Assembly (NCBI RefSeq): GCF_023913515.1
Contig: NZ_CP099391.1
Coordinates: 1,860,001-1,924,000, forward strand
Direction of reading: 5' to 3'
Length of the DNA: 64,000 nt
From: Natronococcus sp. CG52
GTDB lineage: Archaea > Halobacteriota > Halobacteria > Halobacteriales > Natrialbaceae
This document shows positions 53,092 to 60,326 of this stretch, piece by piece. The first letter of the stretch is position 1. Every line of letters begins with the position of its first letter. The translations under genes and the position numbers were made by a program. The notes beneath the pieces were generated by a model that saw only the letters and a program-made list of their open reading frames with translations, ran no database searches and was not told the DNA's origin.

Positions 53092-53793
53092 TCAGAAGTC
53101 CTCGACGTGCGGACGAACGTCGAGTTCGAGCGTCCACGCCGATCGATCCTGGGTCACGAGGTGCCAGTACGAGTCGGCGATCGCGTCCGGATCGAGCAAT
53201 TCCGTATCGTCGTGGTCGGACGCTCCTCCGCGGCTGCCCGAGGATCCGATCTGCCCGTCGATCACGACGTGGGCGACGTGGATTCCGTCGGGCCCGAGAT
53301 CTCGGGCCATCGATTCCGCCATCCCGCGAACCGCGAACTTAGCCGAACTGAAGCCGAGTGCGCCGTCTCGGCCGCGAACCGACGAAGTCGCTCCCGTGAA
53401 GACGACGGTCCCACCATCCTCGGCGAGCATGTCCTCGACCGCCGCCTGCGAGCACAGCAATCCGCCGTAGGCCGAGACGCGCCACGCCCGTTCGAACTCG
53501 TCGGGCGAGAGACCTCGGATTCCCTTCCACGCACCGCCGCTCGCGTGGTTGACGAGGACGTCCACCGTTCCGAACGCGTCGCGAACCGTCCGAAACCCTG
53601 CCTCGACCTGTTCGGGGTCGGTGACGTCCGTCGGGACGGCGACTGCGTCCTCACCGAGGTCGTCGGCCAGCTCCTCGAGGTAGTCCGCCGAGCGCGCGAA
53701 CAGCCCGACTCGACAGTTCTCGTCGACGAACGTGCGTGCGATTGATTCTCCGAGTCCGGGTCCGACGCCGGCGATCACGGCTGTGCGTGCCAT
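53092..53793 (-). CDS. SDR family protein lacking the catalytic Tyr
   Basis: This 233-aa Rossmann protein has the variant glycine motif AVIAGVGPGLGESIAR, DVLVNHASGG and TGATSSVRG, but the YxxxK site reads FSSAK (Phe148, Lys152) in GALGFSSAKFAVRGMAESMARDLGPDGIHVAHVVIDG. I recall a group of SDRs with this Tyr-less site and the same downstream stretch. Such proteins may use another acid or be non-catalytic. Start ATG 53793; longer frames upstream read through the divergent VOC gene. Confidence 0.87.
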   Translation of the reverse strand: MARTAVIAGVGPGLGESIARTFVDENCRVGLFARSADYLEELADDLGEDAVAVPTDVTDPEQVEAGFRTVRDAFGTVDVLVNHASGGAWKGIRGLSPDEFERAWRVSAYGGLLCSQAAVEDMLAEDGGTVVFTGATSSVRGRDGALGFSSAKFAVRGMAESMARDLGPDGIHVAHVVIDGQIGSSGSRGGASDHDDTELLDPDAIADSYWHLVTQDRSAWTLELDVRPHVEDF

Positions 53794-53901
53794 AGAGTGA
53801 GAGACGGTCGCGTTCCACAAAACGCTGTTCGGCACCCTCCACGTTCGGCGGGCGAGCCGCCGCCGAAGCACTTTTCTCGCGGGCTCGTATCCCCCCATAC
53901 T

Positions 53902-54321
53902 ATGACGACACTCAGCGCACACCACGTCGGGATCACCGTCAGCGACCTCGAGAAGACGCTCCCGTTCTACCGCGATACCCTCGGCCTCTCGGTCGTCGAT
54001 CGGTTCGAGGTCGGCGGCGACGCCTTCGCCGACGCCGTCGACGTCGACGGTGCGAGCGCCCGATTCGCCCACCTCGAGGCCGACGGGATCCGGCTGGAGC
54101 TCGTGGCGTACGATCCCGGGGCGCCGGCCCGACCGACCCCCGATATCGACGAACCGGGGGCGATCCACGTCGGACTCGCCGTCGCCGACCTCGAGACCGT
54201 CTACGAGGAACTCCCCGACGAGGTGCCGACGCTCAGCGAGCCCCGAACGACCGAGAGCGGAACGTCGATTTGCTTCCTGCGTGATCCCGAGGGCAATCTC
54301 GTCGAACTGCTCGAGGCGTGA
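53902..54321 (+). CDS. VOC/glyoxalase I-like protein
   Basis: This 139-aa protein has two beta-alpha-beta-beta-beta repeats and the four metal ligands of glyoxalase I and methylmalonyl-CoA epimerase: His8 (SAHHVGITV), Glu66 (IRLELVAYD), His89 (AIHVGLAVADLE) and Glu135 (NLVELLEA). It could isomerise the methylglyoxal-thiol adduct or be a methylmalonyl-CoA epimerase; the nearby mgsA favours the former. Start ATG 53902. Confidence 0.87.
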   Translation: MTTLSAHHVGITVSDLEKTLPFYRDTLGLSVVDRFEVGGDAFADAVDVDGASARFAHLEADGIRLELVAYDPGAPARPTPDIDEPGAIHVGLAVADLETVYEELPDEVPTLSEPRTTESGTSICFLRDPEGNLVELLEA

Positions 54322-54399
54322 GAACGGTGCGGTGAACCGGGTCGCCGACCGCTCGGCGGGATAGCAATCTTTTCGACCGTTCGGTGGCCACTCGTCGGT

Positions 54400-55200
54400 A
54401 TGAACTTCTTCGATCGCCTGCACGACCGGATTCGGACGGTCGACAGCGTCGTCTCGGTGGGGCTCGACCCCGACCCGTCGCGCATCCCTGACCACCTGCA
54501 GGACCACGACCTCCCGCGGTGGGCGTTCAACCGTCGGATCATCGACGCGACACACGAACACGCCGCCGTCTTCAAGCCGAACGCGGCCTTCTACGAGGAC
54601 CCCGACGGCTGGCGAGCCTTAGAGGAGACGATCGCCTACGCGCAAGGGAAGGGCGTTCCCGTCCTGCTCGACGCCAAGCGGGCCGATATCGGCAACACGA
54701 CGCGCCAGTACGCCCAGCTGCTCGACAGCGCGGACGCGATCACCGTCAACCCCTACATGGGTCGCGACTCGCTGCAGCCGTTCCTGGCCGACGAGGAGTC
54801 CGGGATCTTCGTCCTCTGCCGGACCTCGAATCCCGGCGGCGCGGACATCCAAGACCTCGAGCTCGAGACCGGCGAACCCGTCTACGAGCGAGTGGCTGCG
54901 CTCGCGGATCTCTGGAACGAAAACGACAACGTCGGTCTCGTCGTCGGTGCGACCAACCCCGACGAACTCGAGGAACTGCGCGAGCAGGTCCCCGATCTCC
55001 CCTTCCTCGTGCCGGGTATCGGCGCGCAGGGTGGCGATGCGGAGGCCGCCGTCGAGTACGGACTGTCGGGCGAGGTCGGCCTGATCAACTCCTCGCGAGG
55101 TATTATTTTCGCGGGCGAAAACGAGGGCGAGCGGTTCGCGAGTGCCAGCGGCCAGGCGGCCAAACGGCTCAAGAAGCGACTGAACCAGTACCGCGACTAG
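54400..55200 (+). CDS. pyrF: Orotidine 5'-phosphate decarboxylase
   Basis: This 266-aa protein is the type-2 (mycobacterial/archaeal long) OMP decarboxylase: SVVSVGLDPDPSRIP, VFKPNAAFYE, VLLDAKRADIGNTTRQYA (catalytic Lys/Asp pair) and LFLVPGIGAQGGD (phosphate loop, here LPFLVPGIGAQGGD), ending in LINSSRGIIF. It forms UMP in pyrimidine biosynthesis. The gene overlaps the convergent 55197 gene by 4 bp. Confidence 0.95.
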   Translation: MNFFDRLHDRIRTVDSVVSVGLDPDPSRIPDHLQDHDLPRWAFNRRIIDATHEHAAVFKPNAAFYEDPDGWRALEETIAYAQGKGVPVLLDAKRADIGNTTRQYAQLLDSADAITVNPYMGRDSLQPFLADEESGIFVLCRTSNPGGADIQDLELETGEPVYERVAALADLWNENDNVGLVVGATNPDELEELREQVPDLPFLVPGIGAQGGDAEAAVEYGLSGEVGLINSSRGIIFAGENEGERFASASGQAAKRLKKRLNQYRD

Positions 55201-55451
55201 TCTTCACAGGTCGGCGAGACGACGCGGCCGGCGACCAGTCCGTCGACGATGCGGCCGACGATCTCTACCTCGACCGACTCCCGAGGTGGCCGTTCCTCGA
55301 GCAACTCGAGTCCCTCGACGACGGCGACGTCCATCGGACTAGTGTCGTGAGGATGGGTTGCCACGAGGGTTTCGTCTCGCTGCTCGAGTTCGAGGCAGAA
55401 CGTCTCACCGATCGCGAGCGACTCACTCAGCAGGTTTCGAATCGACGTCAT
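55197..55451 (-). CDS. Small haloarchaeal hypothetical protein
   Basis: This 84-aa soluble protein is acidic and beta-rich (FCLELEQRDETLVATHP, SVEVEIVGRIVDGLVAGRVV). No domain is recognised. It lies 20 bp downstream of the zinc-finger gene on the same strand, so the two are likely co-transcribed, and it is convergent with pyrF. Confidence 0.7.
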   Translation of the reverse strand: MTSIRNLLSESLAIGETFCLELEQRDETLVATHPHDTSPMDVAVVEGLELLEERPPRESVEVEIVGRIVDGLVAGRVVSPTCED

Positions 55452-55471
55452 TGGGGATCGTGACTCACGCG

Positions 55472-55651
55472 TCAGAACCGGTGGATGTCGACGTCTTCGG
55501 ATTGTTCGTCGGGCTGTGCCTGCGTGGCGCAGTCGGCACAGAGGCCCGCGTCCGGCTCGTAGTGTACCTCACACGCGAGCGTTCCACAGTTGGGACACCG
55601 CTCTTGTGCCTGCCGCGATTCGCAGATCTGGCAGAGGCCACTGATGCTCAT
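55472..55651 (-). CDS. HIT-type zinc-finger protein
   Basis: This 59-aa protein starts at ATG 55651 and has eight potential zinc ligands in HIT-type order: Cys7, Cys10, Cys19, Cys22, Cys27, His30, Cys38 and Cys41 (CQICESRQAQERCPNCGTLA). The tail is acidic. Such small fingers bind two zincs and mediate protein contacts; the partner is unknown. Longer frames upstream are basic shadows. Confidence 0.85.
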   Translation of the reverse strand: MSISGLCQICESRQAQERCPNCGTLACEVHYEPDAGLCADCATQAQPDEQSEDVDIHRF

Positions 55652-55779
55652 ACCAGTCCGTACGGGCTCGAGGGGCTTGAAAGGGGGCCCGGCAGCGCCG
55701 GGGTCTTCGTTTCGACTCCCGCAGGTCGGTGGAGGACGAAACGATGGTGCGAAGTGAATCGGTTCCCGTCGACCGAAGG

Positions 55780-56193
55780 CTACTCGGCGTCCGTCTCGAG
55801 ATCGTGACAGCACTCGAGAACCTGCTCGAGGTCGGCGGTCGGTGACGTCCACCTGACTGTGCCGCTCCGACTGTCGTACTCGACCAGTTGCCGATCGGCC
55901 AGTTTCGGCAGCTGATTGTGATAGAGGTCGATCAGCACCGGTTCCCGCTCGTCGGCCGTGATCTGCTCGACCGGCAGGTCAGCCTCGCGAGCGGCGATCG
56001 TCGTCGCCAGCGACTCGACGTCCGCGATCTCGTTTTCGGAGAGGTAGTACAGGACGTCGCGGCGCCGCTGATGACCGAGAAGCGAGAGCAGTTCGTCGAC
56101 TGACGACCGTTGATCGTCGACAGCAGGCGCGTCGAGTCGAAACTCGCCCGGCGCTGACTGGCCGTCGGACTTCTCGGAACGATAATCAACCAT
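55780..56193 (-). CDS. DUF7344 winged-helix regulator beside the CHAT module
   Basis: This 137-aa protein has VDELLSLLGHQRRRDVLYYLSENEIADVESLATTIA and PVLIDLYHNQLPKLADRQLVEYDSRSGTVRW, the same pattern as the 40190 protein: an ArsR-like winged helix with a YHNQLPKLAD recognition helix. A disordered acidic N-terminus (1-30) precedes it. It is divergent from the HalOD1/DUF7504 gene with 188 A/T-rich bp between, and may control that module. Confidence 0.86.
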   Translation of the reverse strand: MVDYRSEKSDGQSAPGEFRLDAPAVDDQRSSVDELLSLLGHQRRRDVLYYLSENEIADVESLATTIAAREADLPVEQITADEREPVLIDLYHNQLPKLADRQLVEYDSRSGTVRWTSPTADLEQVLECCHDLETDAE

Positions 56194-56218
56194 ATATCTG
56201 TTGAGTATCGACCGACGC

Positions 56219-56304
56219 TAATAAATTTGCTAGAGAAGTGTTCCGCCAGAGCGTAGGAAACAAACACAAAATCAGATGTAATACATACTATTCTTTTGAT
56301 AGTA
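56219..56304. promoter_or_regulatory. Divergent promoter region with inverted repeat
   Basis: A TATA-like TAATAAATTT (56219-56228) lies 26-35 nt upstream of the DUF7344 start at 56193. TACTAT (56286-56291) and ATAGTA (56299-56304) form an inverted repeat with a 7-nt spacer about 80 bp upstream of ATG 56382. The whole 188-bp gap is strikingly A/T-rich. Candidate site for the neighbouring regulator. Confidence 0.45.
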
Positions 56305-56381
56305 ATTCGCGTTAGTTTCACGCTTTTTTCGACTAGGATATCCGCGACCTTTTCGTGGGGCTCGCTCGTACTCCGCTGCAG

Positions 56382-57611
56382 ATGACGAACGATTGCTCTC
56401 GGACGCGAGACGGATCTCGGGGTGGTAGCGAAGGTTCTACAGCTACCGAGATCTCGACTCGTCCGAGTGTCGCAATCGTCGAGCAGATCGCGGACGAAGC
56501 CGGAATCTCGCCGCTCGGGTTGCGGCCGCTGAACGACACGATCGATGCGGACGCTCTGGACCAACTGCTCGATGACGCGGACGAGACAGCGAACGACGCG
56601 TGGCCGACCGTCGTCTTTACGTACGCGAACCACCGCGTTTGCGTGACCGCCGACGGCCAGATAACGCTCTCGAGTCCCAGCGCTACCGACATCTCGGTCG
56701 TCGACGAGTGGACTCACGTTTCGATCGTCGAGACGTCAGACGAAGCAGACGTCGCGACGCGCGCCGTGTCGGCAGTCGCCGAGCACTCCGGACGGGACCT
56801 CGCGAAGGTTCGGTCGGCGATCGGGAACGTCGTCGACATCGACGCGATAGCTCGACTCGGAGAGGAGCGCGGAAACGGGGCGTCGCGATCCGGGGCCACC
56901 GTGTTGTTTTCGGTACTCGGTTACGACGTCGTCGTCGAGTCCAACGGAACGATCGCCGTCGGATCCACGCTCAAACGGCTGAAACAGACCGGAGGGAACG
57001 TGTTGATCGCCGGCGCCGTCCCCGATGCGCTCACCGACGTCGCCAGCGCCAATCTGCTCGGCGACCCCGAGCGCGGCCGCCGGCACGTTTTCGCGTTACT
57101 CGATCGCGACGGCACCGTCGTTCCCGCCCGTCTGGGTTCGACGGACGCGACGGCCGCGCGCGTCGTCGACTACACGGCGGCGTCGCGTTCCGCGGCGAGC
57201 GCACAGCCGACCGTCGACGGCGGCCCCGCTGTCACCGACGAGCCGACCGATCTCGACGAGCTCGGGACGGCGATCGAGACGGAAATCAGGGCGCTCGTAG
57301 CGGGAACGGCCCTCTGTGAACCGGGAGAGCTCCGCCTCTGCGTCGACTCGCTGCGGCCGGTGCTGGACCAGCGCGACGCGGAGGAAGCCGTCGCGTTCCT
57401 CGAACCGATCTGCGAATCGGTTCGAGGCGTATCGGGGCTCGCACACTACGTGCTGCCGGTCGACCGGGACGAGCCGGTCGTACGGACGCTCGAGTCGCTG
57501 TTCGACGCGACGATCGAACTTCGAGTGACCGAGTCGGGTCCCGAGCAGCGGTGGCACCTTCACGAGAGCCACTACACGACCGACTGGTTCCCCCTCGCCC
57601 CCGTCCAGTGA
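56382..57611 (+). CDS. Two HalOD1 domains plus DUF7504-like domain
   Basis: This 409-aa protein has two HalOD1 output domains (about 28-97 and 125-195), each showing V..V.E..G.....L....D.ID.DAL..L and a VVF.Y....V.V...G.I.L sheet, then a DUF7504-like alpha/beta domain (about 200-409) with GGNVLIAGAVPDALTDVASANLLGD, LRLCVDSLRPVLDQRDAEEAVAFLEPI and a closing RWHL strand. These are haloarchaeal signalling families; DUF7504 resembles a RecA-like fold without a visible Walker A here. Start ATG 56382. It is followed after 61 bp by the CHAT gene, probably in one transcript. Confidence 0.8.
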   Translation: MTNDCSRTRDGSRGGSEGSTATEISTRPSVAIVEQIADEAGISPLGLRPLNDTIDADALDQLLDDADETANDAWPTVVFTYANHRVCVTADGQITLSSPSATDISVVDEWTHVSIVETSDEADVATRAVSAVAEHSGRDLAKVRSAIGNVVDIDAIARLGEERGNGASRSGATVLFSVLGYDVVVESNGTIAVGSTLKRLKQTGGNVLIAGAVPDALTDVASANLLGDPERGRRHVFALLDRDGTVVPARLGSTDATAARVVDYTAASRSAASAQPTVDGGPAVTDEPTDLDELGTAIETEIRALVAGTALCEPGELRLCVDSLRPVLDQRDAEEAVAFLEPICESVRGVSGLAHYVLPVDRDEPVVRTLESLFDATIELRVTESGPEQRWHLHESHYTTDWFPLAPVQ

Positions 57612-57672
57612 AATCCCGAACGCCCACTCGAGGACGTGTCGCTCGCGATCGAAACCCGATCGCCACTCAACG

Positions 57673-59763
57673 ATGAGCCTGAATCCGACGTTTCAACCGG
57701 TTGATGACAGACCCGGACTGACCGTCATCGACCCCGTCGAAAACAAGCAGTATCCGTTCCAGACTCCCGATTCCGTTTCGCTGTATTCGACTGACGACGA
57801 GGGGTTCTACTTCCCGGTCGACGCCGCCGTCTCGTTTACCACGACCAAGCTGGTGTTGCCCTACGTCGTTCCGATCTACGTTCGGGATCCGGCGGGTGAG
57901 ATGCTCCTCGAGGCCGAACACTACGCCTACGAGACGCTGCCCGAGGGGGAGTACATCCTCGAGTTGATGGCGCCGATCAAACTCTACGTTCGCGTTCGAA
58001 GCGAGGTGACGATCGCGTCCTCCGACGATCGCCTCTCGTTCGACTTCGGCGGACCGACGTCCGTTCGACTGGGTGCACGCTCGCGTCACAAGCGTCCCGC
58101 GGCGACGGTCGGGACGACGGCCGACCCCGCCGACCTGGCACGCGCCGTCTCCACCTTCGGCTCCGCGCTGAAGACGACCCGCTGCGATCGGTCGCTCCCC
58201 TCGTTCCGGGGCCATCCACCGCGGCTCGTGCTCGAGGACGAACTCCGGATTCCGGAGGGGCTCGAGCCGCCGGATACCGGGATCACTATCGTCGTGCCGC
58301 CGGAGCGGACGGCGATCTACGCCGTCAGTTCGCTCGCCTACTATCTCGGCGCGACGGTCGAAACGGGGTCGCGTCCCCGGATCGAAACAGATCGCGGATT
58401 CGAGTTCTCGCTCGCTCGCTCGGATGAGCCGTTCGACCGGACGGTCCAGCGGGTTCTCGAACGCGTGTTCTTCTTCGACTGCGTGACTCGGACGGAGGGA
58501 TTTTACCGGGTCGACCTCCACGAGCGCCGTCGCCTCGAGGAGCGCGTCGATCTCTCGTTCGACGAGTTGTACGAGGCGCCGCTGGCCGATCGGCTGGCCA
58601 CCGTTCTTTCGGTGCCGTTCGAGACCGTCGCGGATCTCGTCCCGCAGTGGCACCTCGTCACGCACGCGACGGCGGCGGCGGAGAACGCGGCGACGCTTCC
58701 GTTTCTCGTAAACGAACTCTCCGTCGTCCGGACCGCCCCGGACGACGGGGAACGAGACGCTCCCTCGTCGGCGCGACCACCCGCCATCGAAGAGTTCACG
58801 CGCTCGAGCACCCGATCGACGGAGGGCAATTCCGACTCCTCCTCGATCGACTCCTACGTCTCACCGCCCGACGTCGACGCCTTCGAACAGGCGTGGCTGG
58901 GCGACGGCGTTCCGGTCGGAGCGAACAAACTCTCGCGAACCGCGTTCGAGAACGGACTCGATCGATCGACGTCCAGCGACGGTGTCGAGGTTACGATCGT
59001 TTGTAACGATCCGGAGATGGCCGCCGAACTCGAGGCGGGCGACGACGGTCTCTACGGGAAGCGCGAGGAACTCCCCTTCGACGTCACCGTTCACCGAAAC
59101 GTCTCCGGCGACGAACTGCGTCGGCTGTTCGCCGAAGACGTCGACTTCCTCCACTACGTGGGCCACGTCAGGGACGGCGCCTTCGTCTGTTCCGACGGGA
59201 TGCTCGACGCCGGAGCGCTCCCGGATATCGGCGTCGAGGCGTTTCTGATCAACGGCTGTCGGTCGTACGATATCGGAACTCGACTGATCGAGGAAGGAGG
59301 TGTCGGCGGAATCGTCACGCTCAGCGAGGTCGGTAACCAGGATGCGATCGCAGTCGGCCGGTTCATCGCGAAACTTCTGAACAACGGGTTTACACTCCGG
59401 TCCGCGGTCTCCTTGGCGCGTTCTCACCGCTTCGTCGGCAACCAGTACATCGTCGTCGGCGACGGCGGCGTCGCGGTCGGACAGGCCGGAAGCGGCGTTC
59501 CGAACAGTTGTCGTCTCGAACGAATCGACGGCGACGACGCGTACCGGCTCCAACTGCAGTTGTATCACGTCGACAGCGGTGTCGGTGCGCAGTACATCCC
59601 CTACCTCGATGGCGTAGACTGTCACTTCCTCGCAGGAAACGAACTTCCGCCGATACGGGTTTCCGGCGAGTCGCTGGCGCGCTTCCTGCGGCTAGCGCAA
59701 GTACCGGTCGAGTACGACGAAGAATTTTGTTGGTCGACTGACGATCGGTTCGCTACGCTGTAA
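57673..59763 (+). CDS. CHAT-domain (caspase-like) protein
   Basis: This 696-aa protein has an N-terminal beta-rich region (1-150) of unrecognised type, a middle alpha/beta region (200-350), an acidic Ser-rich linker (355-395) and a CHAT domain (about 435-600). The domain shows VDFLHYVGHVRDGAFVCSDG with His494/His498 and AFLINGCRSYDIG with Cys529, then GGVGGIVTLSEVGNQDAIAVGRFIAKLLNNGFTLRSAVSLAR, the usual helix-strand tail of CHAT proteases. His498 and Cys529 would be the catalytic pair. A C-terminal extension (600-696) follows. CHAT proteins are proteases in some bacterial defence and death systems. The substrate is unknown. Confidence 0.83.
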   Translation: MSLNPTFQPVDDRPGLTVIDPVENKQYPFQTPDSVSLYSTDDEGFYFPVDAAVSFTTTKLVLPYVVPIYVRDPAGEMLLEAEHYAYETLPEGEYILELMAPIKLYVRVRSEVTIASSDDRLSFDFGGPTSVRLGARSRHKRPAATVGTTADPADLARAVSTFGSALKTTRCDRSLPSFRGHPPRLVLEDELRIPEGLEPPDTGITIVVPPERTAIYAVSSLAYYLGATVETGSRPRIETDRGFEFSLARSDEPFDRTVQRVLERVFFFDCVTRTEGFYRVDLHERRRLEERVDLSFDELYEAPLADRLATVLSVPFETVADLVPQWHLVTHATAAAENAATLPFLVNELSVVRTAPDDGERDAPSSARPPAIEEFTRSSTRSTEGNSDSSSIDSYVSPPDVDAFEQAWLGDGVPVGANKLSRTAFENGLDRSTSSDGVEVTIVCNDPEMAAELEAGDDGLYGKREELPFDVTVHRNVSGDELRRLFAEDVDFLHYVGHVRDGAFVCSDGMLDAGALPDIGVEAFLINGCRSYDIGTRLIEEGGVGGIVTLSEVGNQDAIAVGRFIAKLLNNGFTLRSAVSLARSHRFVGNQYIVVGDGGVAVGQAGSGVPNSCRLERIDGDDAYRLQLQLYHVDSGVGAQYIPYLDGVDCHFLAGNELPPIRVSGESLARFLRLAQVPVEYDEEFCWSTDDRFATL

Positions 59764-59785
59764 CGACGCCGTTCAGATTCGGACG

Positions 59786-59920
59786 TTACCACGTGCCGCC
59801 GCCGTTCCCGGCAGCGACGGTGCCGGCCTGCGACAGCAGGAGGCAGGCGGCGAACAGGACGCCCATCAGTCGGGGATGCTCTGCGAAGAACGCTTGTAGT
59901 CGGCCATTACTGGATGACAT
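59786..59920 (-). CDS. 44-aa membrane peptide, DUF7503-like
   Basis: The minus-strand frame from ATG 59920 encodes MSSSNGRLQAFFAEHPRLMG, then VLFAACLLLSQAGTVAAGNG and GGTW before TAA. AEHPRLMGVLF followed by LLLSQAGTVAAGN is the pattern I recall for the tiny haloarchaeal DUF7503 family: one hydrophobic segment and a Gly-rich end. A TATA box (TAATATAATT, 59947-59956) lies 27-36 nt upstream. It sits 22 bp from the end of the convergent CHAT gene and was too short for usual gene finding. Confidence 0.78.
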   Translation of the reverse strand: MSSSNGRLQAFFAEHPRLMGVLFAACLLLSQAGTVAAGNGGGTW

Positions 59921-60326
59921 TACACCATTACCTTCGCCGGCGCTCGTAATATAATTTTCCTAAAACATTGTTTACGTAATTAGTAATTTCTTACCAGATT
60001 CCTTCAAAAATAATATTATTATGTTCGGTTTGTATTACCTAATTACCGAGACAGAACGAGAGATTACCGAACGAGAACGAGAGCGATAGTGCAGCTCTCG
60101 GGACGTAAGACGCGCTTTCGGGAGTAATATCGGATTTAGGCCGGAATTTGTCGGGAAGCGAGCGAGACTCCCGCTCGAACCGGCCGCTACAGTGGCCGAA
60201 ACTGGCTCTGACCGCGAACTAGCTTCGTTCGTGAGACGATTTCCGACCGAGTTGTTCCGCCTGTGTGCTGTGCTAACTTCTCACTCGGGCGGGAAGTTTT
60301 TATCAGTTCGCCTGCTACCCGCACCC
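59921..60326. other. A/T-rich intergenic region with two promoters
   Basis: From 59936 to 60060 the DNA is far richer in A/T than the rest of the window. It contains the TATA box of the 44-aa peptide gene (minus strand, 59947-59956), and a 12-bp palindrome AATAATATTATT (60009-60020). A second TATA-like GTTTTTATC (60296-60304) lies 23 nt before ATG 60327 and serves the GTPase gene. No further gene is convincing. Confidence 0.5.
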
